A stretch of 64,000 nt of DNA from positions 181,928 to 245,927 of the forward strand of contig NZ_PQBS01000040.1 of assembly GCF_002911695.1 (NCBI RefSeq), in the 5' to 3' direction. A program made the position numbers and the translations under genes. Every line of letters starts with the position of its first letter. The stretch's first letter is position 1. The notes under the pieces are model-generated. The model was not told the DNA's origin and ran no database searches. It saw only the letters and a program-made list of their open reading frames with translations. Of the stretch, positions 52,370 to 61,161 are shown piece after piece. This DNA is from Gracilimonas amylolytica (GTDB lineage: Bacteria; Bacteroidota; Rhodothermia; Balneolales; Balneolaceae).

Positions 52370-53080
52370 ATGGAGAAAGTCACCCAAAAAGACATTGACT
52401 GGTTACTCAACTTAGATACCTCAACCGTACCTGAAAAGGTTCCAACAAGGCCTTTATGGATTCGGATCCTAATATTGACGGGGATTTCTCTCCTTCTGTT
52501 GCTTTTACCTTTCTTTTTATTGATCCGTTCGTCCGTTTACCTGCATGTATCCCATCAGTTCTCTGCGTGGCCGTCCCTCATTTCAGGTATGAGCCTGACC
52601 ATTCTTTTGCTGCTACTCTATCTGCTTTTCATCTTCAGAAAGTTCCGGGATAAACGGCTGCTGCTCAAGTATGGGGTGATCGGAATATCAACCCTGGTCT
52701 TGTCTTTCTGTGTGTATGGTTCTGTGTATCTTTCCTCGGTTCATTCCAAGACCGAAACCGTAAGAAGTTATTACCGTTCGCTAAATCCCATTTTGAGGGT
52801 TACCTCCGCAACCATTTCACTGGCGGATAAAGATTTCCTGATCACGGATATCAAACGAAGCCCTGAGGATTACCTTTCCATGGGACTCACCCCGCTTGAA
52901 CGATCCATGCATTATCCCCAAAAAAATGGATATGTGCATGCTATTGACATACGAACGATCGGAAAAAGTGAGGTCAGGAACCGGGTTCTTCAAGCGTCAT
53001 TTTTCCTGCTTGGTTTCGAAACGCTGAGGCATACCGGCACGGCCGATCACTTGCACATTTCACTGCCGTTATCTGATTAA
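52370..53080 (+). CDS. Membrane-anchored protein with possible M15-like zinc motif
   Basis: The N-terminal 130 residues hold three membrane segments (about 27-50, 64-85, 98-118). The remaining 100 residues are a soluble domain ending with GYVHAIDIRTIG and TADHLHISLP. The order S-x-H...G-x-x-x-A-x-D-I and a late H-x-H resembles D-Ala-D-Ala carboxypeptidase/M15-fold enzymes, with spacing slightly longer than usual. If so it would trim peptidoglycan peptides in the periplasm. This is an inference; the membrane part alone is certain. Confidence 0.5.
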   Translation: MEKVTQKDIDWLLNLDTSTVPEKVPTRPLWIRILILTGISLLLLLLPFFLLIRSSVYLHVSHQFSAWPSLISGMSLTILLLLLYLLFIFRKFRDKRLLLKYGVIGISTLVLSFCVYGSVYLSSVHSKTETVRSYYRSLNPILRVTSATISLADKDFLITDIKRSPEDYLSMGLTPLERSMHYPQKNGYVHAIDIRTIGKSEVRNRVLQASFFLLGFETLRHTGTADHLHISLPLSD

Positions 53081-53163
53081 GTACTAAGGCTTTTAGCTTG
53101 TTTATATGTAATATAATTGCGACCATCAAGCACGCCTAATAACAAGAAAGGAGAATTTGGAAT

Positions 53164-54570
53164 ATGTCTACCTATAAATTTTATGAACAGGTAAATCTAA
53201 ACTTTGATAAAGCAGCCCAATACACCCGGTTTGATAAAGGGATACTTGCCCAGATCAAAATGTGTAACACAGTGTACCATGTAACTTTTCCGGTCCGCCG
53301 GGATAATGGAGACATTGAGGTTGTTGAAGGATGGCGGGTTGAACACAGTCATCACAAAACACCGACCAAGGGAGGGATCCGCTATAGCCACAAAGTAGAT
53401 GAAGATGAGACCATGGCCCTTGCCGCCCTGATGTCTTACAAATGCGGCATTGTGGATGTACCATTTGGTGGAGCCAAAGGTGGTGTCAAGATCAGCACCC
53501 GCGATTATTCGGAATCAGAACTTGAACGCATTACCCGCCGTTACACATACGAGCTGATCAAAAAAGGATTTATTGGACCGGGTATTGATGTACCCGCACC
53601 CGATTATGGAACTGGAGCCCGTGAAATGGGATGGATCCTCGATACCTATCGTCAGATGAAAGATGACCTGAACGCAGAAGCTTGCGTGACCGGTAAACCC
53701 ATTCAGCAGGGTGGTGTTCGCGGCCGTACGGAAGCCACCGGTCGTGGTGTTTATTTCGGGATCCGGGAAGCCTGCAACAACAAAGAAGACATGAAAAGTG
53801 TAGGCCTCGACACCGGTGTGGAAGGCAAGACCTTTGTAGTGCAGGGTCTCGGTAACGTAGGTTATCACGCTGCAAAATATATGACCGAAGCCGGTGCCAA
53901 GCTGGTTGGTGTAGCTGAGATCGAAGGATCTATCTATGATGAAAATGGAATGGATCTTGAAAAATTGATGGAATACCGAAAAGATAAGGGAACCATCATT
54001 GGCTTTGACGGAACCAAAGAACTTGATAATCGTGATGATGCTTTCTACCTGGAATGCGATATCCTGATCCCGGCGGCTCTTGAAAGTCAGCTTACCGGCG
54101 ACAATGCAGACAAGATCAAAGCCAAGATCATTGCAGAGGCGGCTAACGGTCCTACCACAGCTGATGGTCATGACATCATGAAGAAACGTGGTGCGCTGAT
54201 CATTCCTGATACCTATCTGAATGCCGGCGGTGTCGTTGTTTCTTATTTTGAATGGCTAAAAAATATTCAGCACGTACGTTATGGCCGAATGAGCAAACGC
54301 TTCGATGAGTCAAGTTACAAGAAGATACTTGGTGTGATCGAGAACATCTCTGACCGTAAATTCACGGAAGCTGAACTGGAGTCACTGGCTCACGGTGCCG
54401 ATGAGTACGACCTGGTCGATTCCGGTCTGGAAGAAACCATGATCACCTCTTATCAGCAGATCGCTGAAGTTCGTAACGAACATAAACTGGATGATCTCAG
54501 AACAGCTGCCTACATCAGTGCTATCAATAAGATCGGCACCATGTATGAGCAGATGGGTATTTTCCCGTGA
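53164..54570 (+). CDS. gdhA: Glutamate dehydrogenase
   Basis: The 468-residue protein has the GDH dimerisation/catalytic stretch TPTKGGIRYSHKV, PFGGAKGGVKI (catalytic Lys), the Rossmann motif VVQGLGNVGYHAAKY and LIPAALESQLT, and IIAEAANGPTTADG. It interconverts glutamate and 2-oxoglutarate with ammonium. A good Shine-Dalgarno (AAGGAGAA) precedes the ATG and a perfect terminator follows. Length and motifs agree with NAD-type GDH. The gene marks the left edge of the accessory cassette. Confidence 0.95.
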   Translation: MSTYKFYEQVNLNFDKAAQYTRFDKGILAQIKMCNTVYHVTFPVRRDNGDIEVVEGWRVEHSHHKTPTKGGIRYSHKVDEDETMALAALMSYKCGIVDVPFGGAKGGVKISTRDYSESELERITRRYTYELIKKGFIGPGIDVPAPDYGTGAREMGWILDTYRQMKDDLNAEACVTGKPIQQGGVRGRTEATGRGVYFGIREACNNKEDMKSVGLDTGVEGKTFVVQGLGNVGYHAAKYMTEAGAKLVGVAEIEGSIYDENGMDLEKLMEYRKDKGTIIGFDGTKELDNRDDAFYLECDILIPAALESQLTGDNADKIKAKIIAEAANGPTTADGHDIMKKRGALIIPDTYLNAGGVVVSYFEWLKNIQHVRYGRMSKRFDESSYKKILGVIENISDRKFTEAELESLAHGADEYDLVDSGLEETMITSYQQIAEVRNEHKLDDLRTAAYISAINKIGTMYEQMGIFP

Positions 54571-54600
54571 TCTGACATTATTTTTATTTCTGTAAAACCC

Positions 54601-54633
54601 ACAGGGGCGTATCGACATACGCCCCTGTTTTGT
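54601..54633 (+). terminator. Rho-independent terminator of gdhA
   Basis: ACAGGGGCGTAT-cgac-ATACGCCCCTGT, a perfect 12-bp stem, followed by TTTTGTTT. Confidence 0.95.
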
Positions 54634-54646
54634 TTATAATAGACAC

Positions 54647-54694
54647 ATGGAAGAATTCAACACTATCACCATTGAAGGCAGCGGCTATGTGGTT
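54647..54694 (+). pseudogene. 5' fragment of a sodium/solute symporter gene
   Basis: The frame from the ATG at 54647 reads MEEFNTITIEGSGYVV, close to the N-terminus of the intact symporter at 57044 (MDELNTISIDGSGYVL). Homology stops after about 16 codons and the following sequence is unrelated. About 70% of the bases agree by eye, so it is an old or imported copy of the symporter start and not a working gene. Confidence 0.7.
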
Positions 54695-54730
54695 AGCCTC
54701 GTCTTACCGAACAACTCCTTGCTATTTTTT

Positions 54731-55245
54731 TTACTCATTAAAAGTAAAATCTACTCTGACACTGTCGTAGGGTGGACTTTCTCGCCAGTTGGCTTCAAAC
54801 ATTTTGGCAACGACCATACTATCTATTTCATCATCTTCAATATATAATAGCGAAGCCTGATGCCAGATATCTTCTGCATCATCCAAAAAAGAGAAAGCAT
54901 CTGCAAGTTCAGTTCCAGGTTCAGAATCTTCTAAATCAAGAACAAGATCTAAATCTAAAATTTCTAATCTCCAAAATGCACATATTCATGTAATAGAGTT
55001 GTACCTACTAAAAAGATAAATGCATCTCCCATTATTGTCCCGCTTTTGAATTCTCCATTGTATTTACCAAATCTATGTCTAGATATAGTGTATTTGGTGT
55101 TGACAACAAAAACATTCCTAGTACATTATTATTGCAATCTCCACAAGCATTATCTAATTGTATTATTTCGATAGTTGGGCCTTGTCCCCATTTTAAATGT
55201 TCGATTATTTCTACTTTATCTCTCTGTGATGTACCATTTCACTAT
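54731..55245 (-). pseudogene. Fused remnants of two zincin-lipoprotein paralogues
   Basis: On the minus strand, 55235 to about 54976 encodes EHLKWGQGPTIEIIQL, ACGDCNNN, NTLYLDIDLV and, after a frameshift near 55055, TTLLHEYVHF, matching the neighbour's zincin domain. It then changes frame and repeats LDLDLVLDLEDSEPGTELAD, followed by a different ending (IWHQASLLYIEDDEIDS...VRVDFTFNE) that stops at 54731. Two paralogues with different C-termini were therefore joined and broken. No start or N-terminal half remains. Confidence 0.75.
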
Positions 55246-55655
55246 TCTTGTCTAATAAATAAAAACTCCTTTAATAATACTTGTAAACTATCTTCTTTTG
55301 TCTTCGAATAGGTAGCCCTATAAAAAACATTTTTCTGAAAAAGTCTTAATTCTATATAAATGATCTTATCAGTGTATTCATAATTTATGAATTCAAGTGC
55401 TAACTTATCCTCAGGCTCATTATTAACCACTCTAATTGTATTATTTGACAACTTAATAACCGAACCTGATTCAAAGTCAGTTTTATCATTTTTTATTAAG
55501 ACGTATTCTTTACCTTTTTCAATATATCCAAGAGTCTTGTCGCTTAGTATAGTTTCCAATACTAATTTTTGATCCTTTGCAACATTATTCTGAGCGCAGC
55601 TTATCCAAGTACTTAAGTTTAATAGTAAAAATAGTGTTAATAGTATTTTACTCAT
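55242..55655 (-). CDS. Small lipoprotein partner of the zincin lipoprotein
   Basis: The 137-residue product has a lipoprotein signal (LLNLSTWISC, Cys 20) and a beta-strand-rich remainder (GYIEKGKEYVLIKNDKTDF, SVIKLSNNTIRVVNN, KIIYIELRLFQKNVFYRATY). No family was recognised. Its start overlaps the upstream zincin lipoprotein stop by 8 bp, so the two are translated together, and it has lower GC than the region. The arrangement fits an immunity or accessory protein for the zincin, but that is inference from layout only. Confidence 0.6.
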   Translation of the reverse strand: MSKILLTLFLLLNLSTWISCAQNNVAKDQKLVLETILSDKTLGYIEKGKEYVLIKNDKTDFESGSVIKLSNNTIRVVNNEPEDKLALEFINYEYTDKIIYIELRLFQKNVFYRATYSKTKEDSLQVLLKEFLFIRQE

Positions 55656-56922
55656 TGTTTTTCTTGTATTTCATCATAAAATCTTCAACGTTATGCCTCC
55701 AGATAGACATACCATATACATCTTCTTCAAATAGCAAGCCAGATTCCGGGCTATTCCAGGAACCATCCGACCACTCACTAAAGTGTACATATTCATGCAA
55801 AAGGGTAACACCAACTAAAAAAGAGAAAGCATCTGCAAGCTCAGTTCCAGGCTCAGACTCTTCTAAATCAAGAACAAGATCTAAATCTAAATAGAGAATA
55901 TCTGCTGCAGTAGTTCTGAAAAGACCATAAGTATCATTATTACATGTATCACAAGCATTAGCTAATTGTACAATTTCTATTGTTGGGCCATTGCCCCACT
56001 TCAAGTGTTCTTTTATCTGCTCTGAACTTAAATCACCGTACTTTTCAAGGGCTGATATAATATAATCGTTATATGCTAGATTAGGTATCTGGTTCCTTAA
56101 ATACTCTGTTAGCTTTGGATATAAGTCTTCATAATTAGAATCAGGTGGGTACTTGAACTCTGGAGCCATACTTAAAAAATTATCAGGGGCCGTTCTGTCT
56201 GAATATTCTCGGTATGTAGTTCCGCTTCCGCCACCTCCAGTTCCTCCGGTATCTCCACTTCCACCTTCTTCAAAACATACTTCTGTGAATGTTGAACCTT
56301 CATATGTCGAACCTAAATACCCGTATCCATATTGATACCAATCTGTCCAATGCTGTGTTTCTTCAACATAACAGTCTACAGATAACTTACGCTTACCATT
56401 AACTGAATGAGCCTCTTTTTCTGTTAAAGGATTTAACTTCCCCACGTATTTACCACTTTCAAATCTTGAAGCTATAACTGTACTGTCACTTTCATCAATC
56501 AAATACATTTGACCAGAAAAATCTGCAAAATTTCCCCATGAAAGCCCTGGGGTTTTTACTTTTCCTTTTTCCAAGAACTTCAACACGAAAAATGAATAGG
56601 ACTTACCATTTTCTACAGCTAAAACTTTAAGCGTTAATGGCGAACCCTTGAATTCACTATTCACCCTATTTTCACTAACAGAAAACTCATGATAGGTGCC
56701 ACCCAGCTCTTTAGAGAATGAAGAGTTAAACACTTTCCAATTAACAGTATAATCTTTTTGAAGTATTTCAGAAATACCTGAAGACTCATATTCTCTTTGT
56801 AGCATCTTTACAAAAGATTCTGAGTCTGTCTTTTCTGATTTTGTACCCACCATTTCACTACAACCAAAAACAAGCGTTAACGAAATAATAAGTAATACAG
56901 TTATTCTTAAAATATTACTCAT
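55648..56922 (-). CDS. Lipoprotein with Gly-rich hinge and C-terminal zincin domain (polymorphic-toxin-like)
   Basis: The 424 residues divide into a lipoprotein signal (LVFGC, Cys 21), an N-terminal domain of about 200 residues, a Gly-rich hinge (about 220-234, GGSGDTGGTGGGGSG) and a C-terminal domain with CDTC (324-327), LYLDLDLVLDLEE, the zincin motif TLLHEYVHF (HEYVH, 376-380) and LLFEEDVYG (E399/E400), spaced as in gluzincin-type metallopeptidase toxins. The pattern of conserved N-terminus, flexible hinge and C-terminal enzyme, with fused remnants of paralogues that differ at the C-terminus, resembles polymorphic lipoprotein toxins. A secreted protease with a normal role is the alternative. 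The small lipoprotein downstream overlaps its stop. Confidence 0.65.
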   Translation of the reverse strand: MSNILRITVLLIISLTLVFGCSEMVGTKSEKTDSESFVKMLQREYESSGISEILQKDYTVNWKVFNSSFSKELGGTYHEFSVSENRVNSEFKGSPLTLKVLAVENGKSYSFFVLKFLEKGKVKTPGLSWGNFADFSGQMYLIDESDSTVIASRFESGKYVGKLNPLTEKEAHSVNGKRKLSVDCYVEETQHWTDWYQYGYGYLGSTYEGSTFTEVCFEEGGSGDTGGTGGGGSGTTYREYSDRTAPDNFLSMAPEFKYPPDSNYEDLYPKLTEYLRNQIPNLAYNDYIISALEKYGDLSSEQIKEHLKWGNGPTIEIVQLANACDTCNNDTYGLFRTTAADILYLDLDLVLDLEESEPGTELADAFSFLVGVTLLHEYVHFSEWSDGSWNSPESGLLFEEDVYGMSIWRHNVEDFMMKYKKNNE

Positions 56923-57043
56923 GACTCATGTTACTTTTTTTAGTTTAGTATTACGTAGTTAATTTCTTTGCAATCTACAGCTATGAGTTCCCAACATGTC
57001 AATTGTTACAAAAAACTTAATATAAATTCTATATCATCTTAAA

Positions 57044-58537
57044 ATGGATGAACTAAATACCATATCGATTGACGGGAGCGGCTATGTCCTGGCTGCATTT
57101 ATCGGGTATCTGATCATTCTTTTTGGGATCGGCATTTATTCCGCACGCTTTTCATCAGAAGGGATCTCTGAATTCTTCATTGGCGGTCGTAAGATGAATC
57201 GCCTGGTAGTAGCTCTTTCAGCCGTTGTTTCCGGACGAAGTGCCTGGTTATTGCTTGGGGTCACCGGCATGGCCTATGCTCAGGGTGCCTCGGCCTTATG
57301 GGCGGCTGTCGGGTACATTGTCGTGGAATGGTTACTGTTCATGTATTACGCCAAACGGCTTCGTAAATTTTCTGAGCGGTATGATTGTATCACCGTCCCC
57401 GATTTCTTTGCCGAACGCTTTGATGACAAGAACGGAAGCCTTAGAATAATTCTCGTCATCATTTTCCTGATCTTCATGGTGGGTTACGTATCCTCTCAGT
57501 TTGTGGCCGGCGGTAAAGCCTTTGCCTCCAGTTTTGGGATCACCCAAACAACCGGAGTGGTTCTCTCTGCCGTTATTATTCTTCTTTATACTGTATTAGG
57601 CGGTTTCATGGCGGTGAGCCTGACCGATACCATACAGGCTTTTTTCATGATCATTGCCCTGGTGTTTTTACCCATCATTGCCATCTGGAATCTGGGTGGA
57701 TGGAGCGTGATGGCTGAACAGCTCACCCTTCACGAGATCGGATTCATGGATCCCTTTGCCCTGGGTTTTGGAGCCTTCATCGGTTTTGTCGGCATCGGAC
57801 TCGGTTCACCCGGTAATCCTCACATTCTTTCCCGGTACATGTCGATCGATGATGCCAAGCAGCTTAAATACGCGGCCTATGTCGGCACCTTCTGGAATGT
57901 AATGATGGCTGTCGGGGCCGTAATGATCGGTTTGGTTGGCCGTGCCTATTTCCCGGAAGTCTCCATGCTGCCGGGTAGTGATACCGAGAACTTATACCCA
58001 CTGCTGGCACAGACACAGCTGCATCCCATTTTATTTGGTGTAGTGATCGCTTCCATTTTTGCCGCTATTATGTCCACCGCCGATTCCCAATTATTGGTAG
58101 CCGCTTCAAGTGTGGTCCGTGATATTTATGACAAGCTCATCAAAAAGGATGAAGATCTTTCACAGAAGAAACTCGTTCTATATAGTCGGATCGTGGTGGT
58201 TATTTTAGTGATCCTCTCGCTGATCTTTGGGTTGGTGGCCGAGAATATCGTCTTCTGGTTGGTGCTGTTTGCCTGGGCCGGATTAGGAGCTTCCATCGGG
58301 CCTACTTCCATCATGGCCCTTTACTGGAAGAAAACAACCAAGGCCGGCATCATTGCCGGACTTCTGACAGGTACAACCGTGACCATCATCTGGTATTTTG
58401 TGCCCGTTCTAAAAGATAATATGTACGAACTCATCCCGGGTTTCTTCCTCGGCCTGTTTGCCACATGGATGGTCAGTAAGCTCACCCAACCCCCCGAGAA
58501 GATCGAAGAGCATTTTGAGGAAATGGTCCGGGAATGA
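57044..58537 (+). CDS. Sodium:solute symporter, PutP-like
   Basis: The 497-residue protein has about 13 membrane segments, with the SSS-family Na+ motif region GGRKMNRLVVALSAVVSGRSAWLLLG, SLTDTIQAFFMI, GSPGNPHILSRYMS and the helix-8 Na2-site stretch ASIFAAIMSTADSQLLVAASSVV. It resembles Na+/proline symporters, and amino acid uptake fits the peptidase-rich neighbourhood; proline itself is not established. Its first codons are partly duplicated at 54647. No strong terminator follows; a hairpin at 58565-58590 may serve. Confidence 0.9.
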   Translation: MDELNTISIDGSGYVLAAFIGYLIILFGIGIYSARFSSEGISEFFIGGRKMNRLVVALSAVVSGRSAWLLLGVTGMAYAQGASALWAAVGYIVVEWLLFMYYAKRLRKFSERYDCITVPDFFAERFDDKNGSLRIILVIIFLIFMVGYVSSQFVAGGKAFASSFGITQTTGVVLSAVIILLYTVLGGFMAVSLTDTIQAFFMIIALVFLPIIAIWNLGGWSVMAEQLTLHEIGFMDPFALGFGAFIGFVGIGLGSPGNPHILSRYMSIDDAKQLKYAAYVGTFWNVMMAVGAVMIGLVGRAYFPEVSMLPGSDTENLYPLLAQTQLHPILFGVVIASIFAAIMSTADSQLLVAASSVVRDIYDKLIKKDEDLSQKKLVLYSRIVVVILVILSLIFGLVAENIVFWLVLFAWAGLGASIGPTSIMALYWKKTTKAGIIAGLLTGTTVTIIWYFVPVLKDNMYELIPGFFLGLFATWMVSKLTQPPEKIEEHFEEMVRE

Positions 58538-58658
58538 TCGATCGGGTTTTTCGGTCTTTAGGCTCGTTTCCAACCTCCCGGTTGGGAACGAAAGTCCGGA
58601 CCCTACCTCAACGGCAGGCAGGCTCCCGGTCCGCGGGGATAGATAATGCCCCCGATGG
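58538..58658. other. Spacer with hairpin after the symporter
   Basis: CGTTTCCAACC and GGTTGGGAACG (58565-58590) form a stem with one mismatch. The rest is GC-rich and shows no gene. Confidence 0.5.
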
Positions 58659-58944
58659 TTCCACGACCGAGTGCATTGCCCAACCTCCGAATGGCCATCT
58701 GGGCCATACAATCAACCCGCGGAGGTTCTTTGGTTCTCATTTCTACCCCGGGATAAAATCCCAGGGCTAATGATTTCATCCCGTTGGGATGAGGGCACAA
58801 AATAATACGGCTCCTAGACTACCGTCTTTGATCATTCAAAAACATCGGTCGTTCGGTCCATCGTTAATCGGTGAATCGGTCGTTCAAATCACCAACCCTA
58901 AACCGTGATCACCCGCAAGATCCGTGTTATCCGCGTTCCATTCC
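58659..58944. repeat. Left copy of an about 285-bp inverted repeat pair
   Basis: Matches the reverse complement of 62318-62600 at roughly 80% by eye. Landmarks are CAACCTCCGAATGGCCATCT, TTCTACCCCGGGATAAAATC, CATCCC-gtt-GGGATG and AAGATCCGTGTTATCCGCG. It contains two small hairpins. The pair flanks about 3.4 kb holding the CocE-like, DUF559 and HAD genes. Confidence 0.8.
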
Positions 58945-58964
58945 TATTGCAGGATATGATTCAG

Positions 58965-60800
58965 CTATTTGGTACTCATCTTTCCACCAACAATGGGTAA
59001 CGTCAGGCTTGTCCCATCCAGATCGACGGTGAGTTCGGTGCCGGGCTGTGGGTGAAGGGTATATTCCTGATCACTGCTGAAGATCATGAGGCCGAGTTGT
59101 TGTCCGGTAGGGATGATCTGATCGTCCGGTTGAAGATCAAAGGTCAGAGTATAGAATGTACCCGGCTCAAGCGGCTCACTTTCAGTCAGTGAGTCATGAT
59201 TTTGCGGATCTGCCCAGCCTCGGGTGATGATATTATCGGTGATCTTTGCGCCACGACCTTCTTCCCACGGTAAAGCCACCAGCCAAACAGAGAGGTTGGC
59301 CGCAGGCTTACTGCTTGCCACCTTCACGGTGATGGAAGGTACTCCCGAGATATGCAGGGAATCGGTCAGGGGTTGACTCACGTACATCAACCGGTGGTTG
59401 GTCCATTTGGCCTTAGCAAGGGCGGTTCCGTCGAAAGACACATTATCCATAAAGGTTTCGGTGCCGGCGTCGTTCGTTTTTTGTGTACTTAGAGTGCCTC
59501 GCTCCGGAGCATTACCGGAGAGATAGAAGGTCACATCCTGCGCCCCCGGGTGCGGATATTCCGGATAAGAAGTAGGCTGATCGCGTTCATCATCTTCGCG
59601 GGTGATCCATGACCTTGGGAGGTCTTCAACGCCATTCTCCACATCATACAGATATCGTGTGAACCACATATTCATCAGCCAGATCGGAGGCTGCCCCCCG
59701 TGTCCGCCCTGATGATAATACACCATCGTTTCCACACCCTTTTCTTTGAGCGCGTTATAGATCCGATAGCTGTGTTCCGGCATCACATTCCAGTCATTAA
59801 AAGCATGAGCCATCAGAACCGGAGCTTTCAATGGCCCCAGATCATTCAGGTAATCCCGTCCGGCCCAGAAATCGTTATAGTCACCGGTCTTCCGGTCGAT
59901 GCCTTTAGCAATAATGCCATCCCGTACCACCCGGTTGTTTCGCTCGCGGTATTCCTCAGGCCCGCTATGAATAAAATCATACAGTACGTCCACATCTTCC
60001 CCAAGATATCCACCCGGTGACCGAACCAAACCATTGGAGCGGTAGTAATGATAGTAAGATGTATTTGGAGCAACCGGAATGATGGCTTCCAGTCCATCCA
60101 CACCGGTAGTGGCAGCAGCCAGAGGAAGGGTTCCGTTATAGGAGGTTCCCGTCATCCCAACCTGACCGGTGCTCCAGAAAGCTTCCACTTCTTCATTCCC
60201 ATCCGGCGTGGTGTACCCTTTGGCACGACCATTCAACCATTCGATAACGGCTTTGGAAGCCAGGGATTCGTTGTCACCGCCAACCGTTGGGGAACCCTGA
60301 GAAAGTCCGGTTCCCGGTGAACTCGAATGCACCACAATAAAGCCCCGCGGAACCCATGTTCGAATGTGAGAATTAGAGATGACCGGTCGCTCTCCCCGTC
60401 GTTGTACGTCAGGACCTTCCTTTCTAGCCGGAGGCTCTTCTCCGACCTCATGCTCCACATTCCAGAAAAAATCAAAAGGCGGTTGTGCGGTGCCTGCGTA
60501 ATATGGACTTGTTTCATAGATCACCGGCAGTTTCAGATCGCCGGATTCCGTTTGTTGGGGTCGGGTCACCGCCACATGCATACGGTCAGGTTCACCGTTT
60601 CCGTCAGAGTCGAATTCAGTTTCCACCCAAAGGTCGTGGCGGATCCAGTTTTCGGGATCCTCAAACTCAGGAATGACCTGCGCCTGCCCATCCTCGATAA
60701 CCGGGACCTGAATGTTCTGAGCACTGAGCCCGGATACGACCATAAAAGTGAATACAGAAAGCCAAAGGGTAAAAGTTCTAAATGATCTCATCATGTACAT
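58965..60800 (-). CDS. CocE/NonD family hydrolase (Xaa-Pro dipeptidyl-peptidase-like), secreted
   Basis: A signal peptide (ending VVSGLSAQ) is followed by an alpha/beta hydrolase with nucleophile GQVGMTGTSYNGTLPLAAA (Ser in GTSYNG), an Asp candidate in AHAFNDWNVMPEH, and His in YYHQGGHGGQ, then a jelly-roll C-terminal domain typical of PepX (TLTFDLQPDDQIIPTGQQLGL). Members release Xaa-Pro dipeptides or hydrolyse ester/amide substrates. Met at 60800 or 60791 could start it; the latter sits directly before the signal peptide. It fits the peptide-degrading repertoire of the region. Confidence 0.9.
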   Translation of the reverse strand: MYMMRSFRTFTLWLSVFTFMVVSGLSAQNIQVPVIEDGQAQVIPEFEDPENWIRHDLWVETEFDSDGNGEPDRMHVAVTRPQQTESGDLKLPVIYETSPYYAGTAQPPFDFFWNVEHEVGEEPPARKEGPDVQRRGERPVISNSHIRTWVPRGFIVVHSSSPGTGLSQGSPTVGGDNESLASKAVIEWLNGRAKGYTTPDGNEEVEAFWSTGQVGMTGTSYNGTLPLAAATTGVDGLEAIIPVAPNTSYYHYYRSNGLVRSPGGYLGEDVDVLYDFIHSGPEEYRERNNRVVRDGIIAKGIDRKTGDYNDFWAGRDYLNDLGPLKAPVLMAHAFNDWNVMPEHSYRIYNALKEKGVETMVYYHQGGHGGQPPIWLMNMWFTRYLYDVENGVEDLPRSWITREDDERDQPTSYPEYPHPGAQDVTFYLSGNAPERGTLSTQKTNDAGTETFMDNVSFDGTALAKAKWTNHRLMYVSQPLTDSLHISGVPSITVKVASSKPAANLSVWLVALPWEEGRGAKITDNIITRGWADPQNHDSLTESEPLEPGTFYTLTFDLQPDDQIIPTGQQLGLMIFSSDQEYTLHPQPGTELTVDLDGTSLTLPIVGGKMSTK

Positions 60801-61161
60801 GTTCGGTTTGAATTATTTCCATCAGGAAAGTAATGGATAATAGAATAATTGTTTGGGAAATATTAGAGTATTGAACACACAATGATGGAGGTGAGCACTT
60901 CCACAAAATTATTTTACTCATAAGGTAAACATCAAGGTAGAGAAACCTAACGGTGGTTTTTCAAGTATCTTCTCTTATTCCGGAAATTATCTGGAAATCA
61001 AGTAAGAAAATTCTCCCCTTGAGGGGAGACCAACTCAAAAAGCTGTTCCTTTTTGAGTTGTGTGGGGTGTTTGTTTGTCAAGGCAATTTACGACTTCCCT
61101 TTCCATAAAAATTTTGTAAGGAATTACGTTTTCACGGCTCTAACTATGAAAAGAAGTTACT
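60801..61161. other. AT-rich spacer with left hairpin element
   Basis: No gene recognised. The left copy of the two-part hairpin element (listed separately) lies at 61012-61075; the rest is AT-rich. Confidence 0.45.
61012..61075. repeat. Two-part hairpin element, left copy
   Basis: TCTCCCC-ttga-GGGGAGA (61012-61029) is followed by a 12-bp stem CAACTCAAAAAG...CTTTTTGAGTTG (61031-61060) and then TGTGGGGTGT. It is arranged as the inverse of the element at 61553-61610. Confidence 0.75.

Noticed and set aside
53515..54171. Minus-strand ORF of 218 codons
   Set aside because: It is the antisense shadow of glutamate dehydrogenase.
54647..54847. A 66-codon ORF as an independent gene
   Set aside because: Only the first 16 codons resemble the symporter, and the rest is antisense to the zincin relic, so it is scored as a pseudogene fragment.
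58560..58650. Possible structured RNA (GAACGAAAGTCCGGAC recalls an RNase P RNA motif)
   Set aside because: Only a few bases match, the remaining conserved elements are absent, and the sequence is adjacent to a repeat.
58603..58800. Minus-strand ORF of 65 codons
   Set aside because: It is a translation through the 285-bp repeat, with no ribosome site or family resemblance.
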